The position numbers and the translations under genes are program-made. Positions 21,405 to 29,133 of a stretch of DNA of 64,000 nucleotides are shown here, in pieces. The stretch lies in the NCBI GenBank assembly GCA_900754115.1, contig CAAEBM010000035.1:65323-129322 (forward strand), given 5' to 3'. This DNA comes from Bacilli bacterium (GTDB taxonomy: Bacteria > Bacillota_I > Bacilli_A > RFN20 > CAG-631). The stretch's first letter is position 1; every line of letters starts with the position of its first letter. Under the pieces are notes generated by a model that did no database searches, was not told where the DNA came from, and saw only the letters and a list, made by a program, of their open reading frames with translations.

Positions 21405-21920
21405 TTAACCAAAAAAGATTAATGCAAAAACAATTGCTAAAAAGATGCCGACAAAATCAGCAAATAATGCTGCTTTTAAGGTATGTCTCCATTTATTTAC
21501 ACCAATAGAAGTAAAATAAAGAGCAATGACATAAAATGTCGTATCAGTACTTCCTTGAATAATACTCGCACTTTTACATATTAACCCATCTGGATCAGCT
21601 TTGCATAAATCGCTAAGTATGGCCAAAGATGCATTTCCACTAATTGGCCTAAAAAAAATCATAGGTGTTAATTTGGCAAAATAATCTCCACGAGGAAATA
21701 AATTTTTTAAAAGTGATGCAATATCTTCAATCAATCCAGAACTTTTTAAGATTGTAACAGCGGCAATCATTGCAATGACAGATGGTATAATTTCAACACT
21801 TAATGATAATCCCTCTTTTGCTCCATTGACAAAAGCATGATAAGCATCCTTTTTTTTAATTATAGCAATGGCAATAGAAAGAATTAATAAAAGAGGAATA
21901 ATATAAATACTAATGATCAT
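21405..21920 (-). CDS. spmB: spore maturation protein B
   Basis: 171-aa membrane protein with the nucleoside-recognition gate fold, paired with SpmA and needed for normal spore core dehydration in B. subtilis. Recognisable segments are FVNGAKEGLSLSVEIIPSVIAM and FFRPISGNASLAILSDL, followed by QGSTDTTFYVIALYF, typical of SpmB. Hydrophobic segments lie at about 3-20, 42-62, 120-140 and 150-170. Its start overlaps the end of spmA by 11 bp. Confidence 0.94.
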   Translation of the reverse strand: MIISIYIIPLLLILSIAIAIIKKKDAYHAFVNGAKEGLSLSVEIIPSVIAMIAAVTILKSSGLIEDIASLLKNLFPRGDYFAKLTPMIFFRPISGNASLAILSDLCKADPDGLICKSASIIQGSTDTTFYVIALYFTSIGVNKWRHTLKAALFADFVGIFLAIVFALIFFG

Positions 21921-22494
21921 CCTTATACGGCCTCCTTAGTATTTTATCAGCCAACAATCCAAAAATGCAGGCACATAGAGTAGAAATAATAGCAAATAAT
22001 ACAAAATCTGTCGGCGTTTTGGAACCAAAACTCTTTCTAATACTGATGACCGTTGTCGGAATTAATGTAACCCCTGCTGTATTTAAAACTAAAAAGGTAA
22101 TCATCTCATCACTCGCTACCCCTTCAGGCATCGTAGAAAGTTCTTTTAAACGTTTAATTCCTTTTAGTCCACTAGGAGTGGCAGCAAATCCTAATCCAAA
22201 CATATTGGCTGCAATATTCATGGATAAATACTCTATTGCTTCTTGATCCTTTAAATTGGGCATGATTTTTCTAAACAAAGGTTTAATTGCTAAAGAAATA
22301 AAATCTATTATTCCAACTTCTTTAAAAATATACATAAATCCTGTCCAAAAAACAGTTGAACTAATTACAATTAATAAAAAGGCAAAACTTTCATCGGGAA
22401 TGGACAATATTCCATCTAAAAGTAATTCAACTCTTCCCATAACTATCGCATATACAGAGGCAATTAAAATAATTCCACCCCAAATTTTTCCCAT
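21910..22494 (-). CDS. spmA: spore maturation protein A
   Basis: Membrane partner of SpmB, 194 aa from the ATG at 22494; GTAGGTGA lies upstream, and the frame upstream of it has no good site. Motifs typical of SpmA: GFMYIFKEVGIIDF, ANMFGLGFAATPSGL and FLVLNTAGVTLIPTTVI. The dacB-spmA-spmB order is the same as in B. subtilis. Here spmA is separated from the dacB-like gene by about 380 bp and may have its own sigma-E-like promoter at 22525-22554. Confidence 0.94.
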   Translation of the reverse strand: MGKIWGGIILIASVYAIVMGRVELLLDGILSIPDESFAFLLIVISSTVFWTGFMYIFKEVGIIDFISLAIKPLFRKIMPNLKDQEAIEYLSMNIAANMFGLGFAATPSGLKGIKRLKELSTMPEGVASDEMITFLVLNTAGVTLIPTTVISIRKSFGSKTPTDFVLFAIISTLCACIFGLLADKILRRPYKDDH

Positions 22495-22524
22495 TATTTC
22501 ACCTACCTTGTTATTCCTATAACA

Positions 22525-22554
22525 ATCATATGTGCTTTTTTTTGTTTTCATAAC
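22525..22554 (-). promoter_or_regulatory. possible sigma-E-type promoter of spmA-spmB
   Basis: Minus strand GTTATGAA (22554-22547), a 14-bp spacer, CATATGAT (22532-22525). It fits the spacing and part of the consensus of the mother-cell sigma factor, and SpmA/B are sigma-E genes in B. subtilis. The hexamers are not perfect. Confidence 0.3.
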
Positions 22555-22751
22555 TTTTATAAAAAAATTAGTTTAATAAAAAGATAAAAAGTTCAATTTT
22601 AAACATTTTTTTGACAATTTTAAAATAACTACAAAAAAATGCAAAAAAAACAATAAGAGACAAAAGTGTTTTGATAATATTTTTCACCAGTTTGTTCTAC
22701 TTTGGAAAAAGTCAATAAATTATATTTTATAAAATCAAAAGAAGGGTTCAT

Positions 22752-22865
22752 GTGAAAACAATTAATTGTGATTCATATCTTAATCAAATAATTCATTTTA
22801 GAAATTCATTAGGACTTAAGATTGAAAAAACCCTAAAAAAAACGACAAATTATCAATTTTATTAA
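22752..22865 (+). CDS. possible 37-aa small protein
   Basis: GTG at 22752 preceded by GAAGGG 5 bp upstream, open for 37 codons, ending with TAA at 22865. The product is basic (starts MKTINCDSYLNQII, many Lys, one Cys). I recognise no family. It lies opposite to its neighbours in an otherwise empty 382-bp gap, which is the only reason to take it seriously. It may be a chance frame in AT-rich DNA. Confidence 0.25.
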   Translation: MKTINCDSYLNQIIHFRNSLGLKIEKTLKKTTNYQFY

Positions 22866-22876
22866 ATTTTATAAAA

Positions 22877-23893
22877 TCACTTTTTTGTAGGTAAACAATA
22901 TAAATCAATTGTCAAAGTTTCTAAAACATATCCAAACTGATCTTGTAAATTAATTTGTATTTTTTTACTACCATTTTGAATTTCATATTTTAAGTAAAGA
23001 TTTTTTAAATCGGAAGCAGCCATAATGACATATTCTTTTTCTACTTTAACACAATAAGAATCAATAAAATTTTCTCCTGCTTTTAAGGCAATTATTCCTA
23101 TATAATCAGCAAAATATTTTTGATAAAGACTTTTATGTACATTAAAATCATTTCCACAATTTAATGTGACAACTACTAATTCTAAATCATCTTGCTTTGC
23201 ACTAGTCACAAGCGTTCTTTTTGCTAATTTTGTATATCCAGTCTTTCCACCTGTTGTGCAATCATAAAGTTGAAATAAACGATTTTTATTTTTATAATTT
23301 TTATATTGCTTAGCAGAGGTAATTTGTCGATAAATTGGATTATTTAAAGCATAAGCATGTAATAGAGCCATATCATAGGCCGAAGAAAGATTTCCTCCAT
23401 CTTCTTCATCTAAACCATGAGGATTTTTAAATAAAGTGTTTTCCATATTTAATAATCTAGCTTTTTGATTCATCATATCGACAAAGTTTTCAACACTTCC
23501 ACCTACATGGATTGCAATACTGACTGCTGCATCATTTCCACTTCTTAAAATCAATCCATAAAGTAAATCCATTATAGGAATTTGGTCTCCCTGTTGAATA
23601 TAGAGCATACTGCCATAAACTTGACTAATTTCTTCAGGAATGGTAACTATATCCTCTAAATTGACATTTTCAATGGCTACAATGGCGGTCATGATTTTAG
23701 AAATACTAGCAACACTCCGACTTTCATGCATATCTTTACTTTCTAAAACTTTATAAGTACTTCTTTCCATTACCACATAACTTGAACATACAATAGGGAC
23801 GGTTGAAGTTGGAATAGAGACGCTTTCTTGCTTAAAAGTAGGAATAAAAAATAAACCTAAGGAACAAAGAAAAATGAGTAGAATTTGTTTCAT
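22877..23893 (-). CDS. dacB: D-alanyl-D-alanine carboxypeptidase (DacB/DacF type)
   Basis: Low-molecular-weight PBP that trims the terminal D-Ala of peptidoglycan stem peptides, probably for spore cortex given its position upstream of spmA-spmB. 338 aa with an N-terminal signal peptide (1-20). Active-site motifs: SISK at 63-66, SGN at 118-120, KTG at 217-219, followed by the small C-terminal beta domain. The symbol rests on context; a vegetative DacA/DacF role cannot be excluded from sequence alone. A CATATACT element 17 bp upstream of the ATG could be a sigma-E -10. Confidence 0.88.
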   Translation of the reverse strand: MKQILLIFLCSLGLFFIPTFKQESVSIPTSTVPIVCSSYVVMERSTYKVLESKDMHESRSVASISKIMTAIVAIENVNLEDIVTIPEEISQVYGSMLYIQQGDQIPIMDLLYGLILRSGNDAAVSIAIHVGGSVENFVDMMNQKARLLNMENTLFKNPHGLDEEDGGNLSSAYDMALLHAYALNNPIYRQITSAKQYKNYKNKNRLFQLYDCTTGGKTGYTKLAKRTLVTSAKQDDLELVVVTLNCGNDFNVHKSLYQKYFADYIGIIALKAGENFIDSYCVKVEKEYVIMAASDLKNLYLKYEIQNGSKKIQINLQDQFGYVLETLTIDLYCLPTKK

Positions 23894-23958
23894 ATCATCA
23901 CCCTAAAAAAGTATATGATAAATTTTTTATATTCATGTATGAGAAAAGAATGTTTTTA

Positions 23959-23967
23959 TGCTATACT
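23959..23967 (+). promoter_or_regulatory. extended -10 promoter of the ATP-grasp pair
   Basis: TGCTATACT (TG-N-TATACT) about 35 bp upstream of the ATG at 24002, with a weak -35. AAGAAGGGA serves as ribosome site. Confidence 0.5.
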
Positions 23968-24001
23968 ACTTTAGAAAGAAAAACGAAAAGAAGGGACTTT
24001 T

Positions 24002-24868
24002 ATGCGTGGTTATTTAGTGATTAATGCTTTTTTACAAACAAAAAAATTTATAGAAATTCAAGAAATGTTACTTTCTTCTTTTCAAAAACGAAATGTTCAG
24101 ATACAAATGAAAACGAATGTAGAACTCATGGTCCTGATTCAAAGTAAAGACAAATTAGATGTGGACTTCGTTTTATTTTGGGATAAAGATGTTTTTTTGG
24201 CAAAACATATAGAAAATCAAGGAATTCGTGTCTTTAATTCTTCTAAGGTAATTGAAATTTGCGATGATAAAGGATTAACTGCTTTATATTTAGAAAACGA
24301 AAATATCCCTATGCCAAAAACTATTTTAGCCCCTTTTAGTTATCAAAACATTGGTTACCCTGATTTATCATTTTTAAATCATGTTTTAAAAGAATTATCT
24401 TTTCCCATAGTTGTAAAAGAAAACAAGGGTTCTTTTGGCCAACAAGTCTATTTAGCACAAAATCAAGAAGAATTACAAGAAATCGTTTCAAAAATTGGTT
24501 GTAAAAATATTTTATTTCAAGAATATATCAAAAGTAGTCATCATCAAGACGTTCGTCTATATGTCATTGGAAAAAAAGTGGTTTTATCGGTTAAACGCAT
24601 TGCAAAAGGAAATGATTTTCGTAGCAATGTAACCCATGGAGGAACGATGATTCCTTTTCAACCCGATTTATCTTATATTGAGTTAGCTGAAAAAGTTGCT
24701 ACGATTTTAAACGTGGACTTTGCAGGAATTGATCTTTTGATTGGACAAAATGGACAACCTTTATTTTGTGAAATTAATTCTAATGCTCATTTTAAAAATG
24801 TTTATTTAGCAACAGGTATTGATTTATCAGTTTTATTAGTAGATTATATTTTGGAGCAACTATCATGA
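24002..24868 (+). CDS. RimK-like ATP-grasp ligase (first of a pair)
   Basis: 288-aa ATP-grasp enzyme of the RimK family, which ligates amino acids, usually glutamate, to protein or small-molecule carboxylates. The fold is clear: VVKENKGSFGQQVY (ATP-lid Lys), FQEYIKSSHHQDVRLYVIG, FRSNVTHGGTM, GIDLLIGQNG and the metal site FCEINSNAHF. The N-terminal roughly 90 residues are a divergent pre-ATP-grasp domain. It overlaps the next ligase by 4 bp (ATGA), so the two are made together. Substrate unknown. The neighbours are sporulation and parAB genes but on the other strand. Confidence 0.85.
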   Translation: MRGYLVINAFLQTKKFIEIQEMLLSSFQKRNVQIQMKTNVELMVLIQSKDKLDVDFVLFWDKDVFLAKHIENQGIRVFNSSKVIEICDDKGLTALYLENENIPMPKTILAPFSYQNIGYPDLSFLNHVLKELSFPIVVKENKGSFGQQVYLAQNQEELQEIVSKIGCKNILFQEYIKSSHHQDVRLYVIGKKVVLSVKRIAKGNDFRSNVTHGGTMIPFQPDLSYIELAEKVATILNVDFAGIDLLIGQNGQPLFCEINSNAHFKNVYLATGIDLSVLLVDYILEQLS

Positions 24869-25677
24869 ACATTTGGATTGTCTATGATACAGAACGATAT
24901 CAAAAAAATCAAGTTTTTGCCGATAAATTAAAAGATGCTTTTTTTCAAAGAAATTTAGAAGCAAAAGTGGTCATTATTGATGATCTTTTAAATATCCCTT
25001 TCCCCTTACCTGATATTGCTATCATGCGAGTGATTAATCCTGAATTGAGTGCTTTTTTTACTAAACATCATGTATACATTCAAAACAAAGAACCTGTAAG
25101 TCGTATAACCAATGATAAATACAAAACCTATCAATATTTAGAAAAAATTGTCCCTATGGCTAAAACTTATTTAATTGATGCTACAATGCAATCTTTTTTA
25201 CTTCCCTTTCCTTTTATTTTAAAGTCATTAGATGGACATGGAGGGCAAGAAGTATTTTATGTTCAAAACCTAAAAGAGGTACAAAATGCTTTCAAACAGA
25301 CACAAAAAAAGAAAATGATTATTCAAGAAGTCATTGAAGATTGGGGAAAAGATTTGCGGGTATATGTTTTACATGATCAAATCCTTTGTGCAATGCTCCG
25401 CACTTCCAAAACAAGCTTTAAAAGCAATTTTTCTTTAGGAGGAAACGCCAGTTTATATGTTTTAAATCAAAAAGAAAAACAACTCATCAAAAAAATTATT
25501 AAACAATTTGATTTTGGTTTAGTTGGCATTGATTTTTTATTTAAAAACAACCAACTCATCTTAAATGAAATAGAAGATGTCGTCGGTTGTCGAATGGTTT
25601 ATCAATATACCAATATTGATATTGCTTTTCAATATGTAGATTATATTTTAAAAGATTACACCTTTTTTAAAGGATAA
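24865..25677 (+). CDS. RimK-like ATP-grasp ligase (second of a pair)
   Basis: 270-aa paralogue of the preceding gene with the same fold: ILKSLDGHGGQEVFYV, IIQEVIEDWGKDLRVYVL, FKSNFSLGGNAS and the metal site LILNEIEDVVGCRM. The last motif differs from the canonical NEINS/NVNS (NEIED), so substrate or metal use may differ from the first ligase. Translationally coupled to it. Its last 22 bp overlap the convergent gene at 25656. It may act as the second step on a common product or as one half of a heterodimer; function unknown. Confidence 0.82.
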   Translation: MNIWIVYDTERYQKNQVFADKLKDAFFQRNLEAKVVIIDDLLNIPFPLPDIAIMRVINPELSAFFTKHHVYIQNKEPVSRITNDKYKTYQYLEKIVPMAKTYLIDATMQSFLLPFPFILKSLDGHGGQEVFYVQNLKEVQNAFKQTQKKKMIIQEVIEDWGKDLRVYVLHDQILCAMLRTSKTSFKSNFSLGGNASLYVLNQKEKQLIKKIIKQFDFGLVGIDFLFKNNQLILNEIEDVVGCRMVYQYTNIDIAFQYVDYILKDYTFFKG

Positions 25678-26156
25678 TGCTCATTTAAATATTGCATTGT
25701 TTTTTCAATTAATAAATCATCAAAGGTATAATGATTGATTAAATCCTTTTTATGTAAAAACAAAAAAGGAACTTCCATTTCTTGAGCTTGTTTTTTTAAT
25801 TGATTTTGTAAAAAAACATCTTGAATATGTGCAATTAAAGGAATTTTAGGGTAAAGAAGCGGTATTTCTTTAACATCTACTTCTTTTTGAATCACTTGAA
25901 GTATAGGATAACAAATCCGATATTGACTTGCATTAAGAAAAATATAATCTACTCGATGTTTTTTACACAAGACAAAAAAATCCTCAATGGTCATTTCATT
26001 GATTTGTTTTTCATTGATAGTCCACGATTTTGTCCAAAAATCCATAGTTGCAACGCTAGCTCCTTGTTGAATGAGTTGTTTTGTAAGTTTTATCAACCAT
26101 TGTGGAGTTGCATAGGTAACGATACATTTAAAAGTTAAAAAAAGAAAGTCATTCAT
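25656..26156 (-). CDS. hypothetical protein coupled to parB
   Basis: 166 aa, no family recognised. It is soluble and mixed alpha/beta, with an N-terminal strand-like start (DFLFLTFKCIVTYATP) and alternating strands and helices (VDYIFLNASQYRI, IPLIAHIQDVF, VPFLFLHKKDLI) that suggest a Rossmann-like fold without a P-loop. It overlaps the parB stop by 8 bp and so is the third gene of parA-parB-X. It may assist chromosome segregation or may simply share the transcript. Its last 22 bp overlap the convergent ATP-grasp gene. Confidence 0.7.
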   Translation of the reverse strand: MNDFLFLTFKCIVTYATPQWLIKLTKQLIQQGASVATMDFWTKSWTINEKQINEMTIEDFFVLCKKHRVDYIFLNASQYRICYPILQVIQKEVDVKEIPLLYPKIPLIAHIQDVFLQNQLKKQAQEMEVPFLFLHKKDLINHYTFDDLLIEKTMQYLNEHYPLKKV

Positions 26157-27018
26157 TTTTTAATTGTTTTACAAATTGTTCTAATTCTTGAAAAGAATTA
26201 AATTTAATTTGAATTTTTTTCTCACTAATTTGAATTTTTGGATGGTTCAATTTTTTCTTTATTTCTTCTTCTAACGTTGAATATTGTTTTTCATTTTTAA
26301 AATGATGAGTTGTCGTTTTAGGTTTATAAGTTAATAATATTTTTTCTACCTCACGAACACTTAAATTTTCATAGATAATTTGATTGGCTAATGAAACAGC
26401 TTGCTTATCATTTAATCCTACTAAAACTTTTGCATGCCCAATAGAAATCTTATCATTTAAAATATAATTTTGAACGACTTCAGGAAGAGTTAACAATCGT
26501 AATAAATTCGCAACATGTGAACGAGGCTTTCCGACTTCTTTGGCAATTTGAACTTGTGTATACCCTAAATGTTCTTTCATTGCCTGATAGGATTTTGCTT
26601 CTTCAATTCCATTTAAGTTTTCTCTTTGAATATTTTCTATTAAAGACAATTCCATCATTTGTTTGTCATTAAAATCAGCAATAATGGCAGGGATTGTCTC
26701 TTTTTTTGCTAAAAGGGAAGCTCTTGTTCTTCTTTCACCTGCAACAATTTCATATTGATTTTGGGCGATTTCACGAACAATAATAGGTGTAATAACGCCA
26801 TGTTTTTTTATTGAATCTGCCAATTCTTTTAGTTTTTCATCGTCAAATTTCATTCGTGGTTGAAATCGATTAGGGGATAAACTAGATAAAGGAAGGTCAA
26901 CAATATTGTTTATCTCACTATTTTCTAAAACTTGGGCTAAAGTTTTGATATTAATTCCATTTTTTTCAAAAATCTTTTCTAGATTGAGCAAATCATTTTC
27001 TTTTTCTGCCATTTTCAA
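26149..27018 (-). CDS. parB: chromosome-partitioning protein ParB (Spo0J)
   Basis: CTP-dependent clamp that loads at parS and recruits SMC. 289 aa. N-terminal LPLSSLSPNRFQPRMKFD, ParB box with the CTP-binding motif GERRTRA, ENIQRENLNGIEEAKSY, then a helix-turn-helix (TQVQIAKEVGKPRSHVANLLRL) and a C-terminal dimer domain. The start overlaps the parA end by 26 bp; a Met two codons later is equally possible. I found no good parS (TGTTTCACGTGAAACA-like) site in the window. Confidence 0.95.
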   Translation of the reverse strand: MKMAEKENDLLNLEKIFEKNGINIKTLAQVLENSEINNIVDLPLSSLSPNRFQPRMKFDDEKLKELADSIKKHGVITPIIVREIAQNQYEIVAGERRTRASLLAKKETIPAIIADFNDKQMMELSLIENIQRENLNGIEEAKSYQAMKEHLGYTQVQIAKEVGKPRSHVANLLRLLTLPEVVQNYILNDKISIGHAKVLVGLNDKQAVSLANQIIYENLSVREVEKILLTYKPKTTTHHFKNEKQYSTLEEEIKKKLNHPKIQISEKKIQIKFNSFQELEQFVKQLKNE

Positions 27019-27769
27019 GTAACTCCTTTGCTAGCTCTATATAAGCTTTTGCTCCAGAAGAATTTTTATCAAAATAGATAATCGGTTTTCCTCTAGATTG
27101 TGCTTCACTAATTTTTACATTTCTAGGAATATTGACATTGTATACTCGTTCTTTAAAAAATTTACGAACTTCGATAGCCACTTCATTCGATAGTTTTGTC
27201 CTAGAATCATACATTGTTAGTAAAACTCCTTCAATATTTAATTTTTTATTAAAGGAACCTTGGATACGACGAATGGTTGCTAATAATTGTACTAATCCTT
27301 CTAAAGCATAATATTCACATTGAACGGGAATTAAAACACCATTACTTGCAACTAAGGCATTCATACTTAAAAGGCCTAAAGAAGGAGGGCAATCAACAAT
27401 AATGTAATCATAATTTTCCTTTATTTGATCTAATTGATTTTTTAAACGATAATGTTTATTGGACTCTGCTGTGGCCAATTCAAAATCAGCGCCTGCTAAT
27501 TCAATGGTGGCAGGAATTAAATCTAAATTTTCAAATTGTGTTTTAGAAATGCATTCTGTCACATTTTTTGTATTCATTAACAAATGATAGATACTGACAT
27601 TAATCATATCTTTATCAAATCCAACCCCTCTAGTTGAATTTCCTTGTGGATCAATATCTACTAATAATACTTTTTTATTTTGTTCAACCAATGAGGCCGA
27701 TAAATTAATCGCCGTTGTCGTTTTTCCAACTCCACCTTTTTGATTTGCAATTGCTAAAATCTTTGCCAC
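26993..27769 (-). CDS. parA: chromosome-partitioning ATPase ParA (Soj)
   Basis: Walker-type ATPase that positions origins and, in Bacillus, regulates DnaA. 258 aa from GTG 27769, chosen because TAGGAGTGGG precedes it; the frame could start 3 codons earlier at a GTG inside that site. Deviant Walker A KGGVGKTTT (11-19), VDIDPQGNSTRG, and YDYIIVDCPPSLG are all classic. Followed by parB and an unknown gene. Confidence 0.96.
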   Translation of the reverse strand: MAKILAIANQKGGVGKTTTAINLSASLVEQNKKVLLVDIDPQGNSTRGVGFDKDMINVSIYHLLMNTKNVTECISKTQFENLDLIPATIELAGADFELATAESNKHYRLKNQLDQIKENYDYIIVDCPPSLGLLSMNALVASNGVLIPVQCEYYALEGLVQLLATIRRIQGSFNKKLNIEGVLLTMYDSRTKLSNEVAIEVRKFFKERVYNVNIPRNVKISEAQSRGKPIIYFDKNSSGAKAYIELAKELLENGRKRK

Positions 27770-27973
27770 AATACCCACTCCTACTTCTTTTATTTCATTA
27801 TAAACGAATTCTTGTTTTTTCGCACCTTATTTTTATTTACTAAAAAAGAAAAGAAGCAAAAAAATGTTCTTTATAAGGGGTTGTTAAAAATACATTTTTT
27901 ATTAAATTACGAAAAACGGGGAAATGTCATCAAAATTCGAAATGTAGTTTTTAAATTAAATCTCACAATAAAA

Positions 27974-27989
27974 GGCGTGATAACACGCC
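27974..27989 (-). terminator. hairpin downstream of the lipoprotein gene
   Basis: GGCGTG - 4 nt - CACGCC, GC-rich in very AT-rich surroundings, followed on the minus strand by TTTTATT. It is 57 bp beyond the stop at 28047, so it is probably its terminator, although the distance is long. Confidence 0.6.
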
Positions 27990-28046
27990 CTGATTATTAA
28001 AAAGATAGTCTTTTTGAAAAAATTTCTTATCTATTTATTTTAATAT

Positions 28047-28628
28047 TTAAAATAAACCAGGAGTTTGTAACATTTCTTCTGTATAATAAAAGTCATATAC
28101 AATATTAGTTTGATAGTTATAATTTTTATTTTTTCCTGGATCTTCAAAACCTAAAAGCATATAGTTGTTTTTATAATTCAAATTAACCACACCAACAATA
28201 GATTTGTATATACTTAAACAAACCGTTTGGTCTTGGACATCAATTTCATGAATTCCAAACATTAATTCTTGATCTGTTGTGGCATAGTTATTGATGACAT
28301 TATATTTTCCTACTAAACTATGGGTGTTAAAGAAAGATTCACTATATAAAAATGGGTTTTCGATTGGAAAGTCTTTAAAAAATTCATCATATTGTTCTTT
28401 TGATGTGATAAAATACCACTCTTGTGGAAAAGCAGGATAGTTGATATCTTCTTCCTTTTCAAAAGAATGATATTGTGCCAAACTATCTAAAGTATTTTCA
28501 TAGTGATAAAATGTCGGTTCTTTTCCTTTCAAATGCACATTGTATTCTTTTGATGTAGAATCATCTTGTGTTTTTTGACACCCTGTCAATAAGATGCCGA
28601 TGCCAATCCATAAAAGAATTTTTTTCAT
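28047..28628 (-). CDS. hypothetical lipoprotein
   Basis: 193 aa. The N-terminal lipoprotein signal (KKILLWIGIGILLTGC) puts the mature Cys at about residue 17. The mature part is rich in Tyr, Asn and aromatic residues, with no family I recognise and no internal repeats. Single gene with its own upstream gap. Expected location: outer face of the cytoplasmic membrane. Confidence 0.75.
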   Translation of the reverse strand: MKKILLWIGIGILLTGCQKTQDDSTSKEYNVHLKGKEPTFYHYENTLDSLAQYHSFEKEEDINYPAFPQEWYFITSKEQYDEFFKDFPIENPFLYSESFFNTHSLVGKYNVINNYATTDQELMFGIHEIDVQDQTVCLSIYKSIVGVVNLNYKNNYMLLGFEDPGKNKNYNYQTNIVYDFYYTEEMLQTPGLF

Positions 28629-28758
28629 ATTTTTCTCCCCTTTTCATTTCTTTTAAAAACATAATGAACGATTCATAATATGGACTTAGTATTTTTTTTG
28701 TTATTTCTAATTTTAATATAACTTTTTTTTATATATTTGTCAAATTATAAAAAAAAAG

Positions 28759-28782
28759 AAAAATGATGGGGTCATCATTTTT
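28759..28782 (-). terminator. terminator of the DUF378 gene
   Basis: AAAAATGATG / CATCATTTTT with a GGGT loop that includes the stop codon, followed on the minus strand by a long T-rich run. Confidence 0.85.
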
Positions 28783-29014
28783 CATCAGTTGCATAAACTC
28801 TTTCATGTACTTCTTTAGGATGATTTAAATCCACAAAGAATAAAGCAATATTAATTAATGCGGCTAGTCCGACAAGAACATAAATAATCCGTGTAAAGAC
28901 GGTCATTTCACCAAAAATAGCAGCAACTAAATCAAAACGAAAGATGCCGACTAAGCCCCAATTGATTGCCCCAATCAAGGTTAAAGATAAAGCTGTTTTT
29001 TGAACAATATTCAT
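28775..29014 (-). CDS. DUF378 (YuzA-like) small membrane protein
   Basis: 79 aa. The family motif LIGAINWGLVGIFRFDLVAA is unmistakable, with two membrane helices (residues 7-27 and 42-62) and a short charged tail. Function unknown; widespread in Firmicutes. Monocistronic. The ribosome site GGAGG is clear. Confidence 0.9.
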   Translation of the reverse strand: MNIVQKTALSLTLIGAINWGLVGIFRFDLVAAIFGEMTVFTRIIYVLVGLAALINIALFFVDLNHPKEVHERVYATDEK

Positions 29015-29073
29015 AGTGAACCTCCTTTATCAATCATTATTTTGGACAAAATTTATTTTTTTATTCATTACCT

Positions 29074-29103
29074 GTCATAAGTTGGTAAAAGATTTCATAA
29101 TTT
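29074..29103 (+). promoter_or_regulatory. possible sigma-E-type promoter
   Basis: GTCATAAG (29074-29081), a 14-bp spacer, CATAATTT (29096-29103), 31 bp before the ATG at 29134. The spacing and both cores resemble mother-cell sigma-E promoters. Related LolA-like genes in Bacillus and Clostridia belong to sporulation or germination regulons. Confidence 0.35.
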
Positions 29104-29133
29104 GTGTTGAAAGAAATAGTTTGAGGTGACATC

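Larger units (their letters stand above)
22495..22876. other. 382-bp intergenic region between the dacB-like gene and spmA
   Basis: Very AT-rich. It holds a possible sigma-E-like promoter for spmA (22525-22554) and one short plus-strand open frame (22752-22865). I saw no tRNA, structured RNA or convincing terminator. It is unusual that the normally tight dacB-spmA junction is this long. Confidence 0.6.

Noticed and set aside
26149..28046. parS site near parA-parB
   Set aside because: I looked for a TGTTTCACGTGAAACA-like 16-mer and found none; the GGCGTG/CACGCC hairpin at 27974-27989 has the wrong sequence and looks like a terminator.
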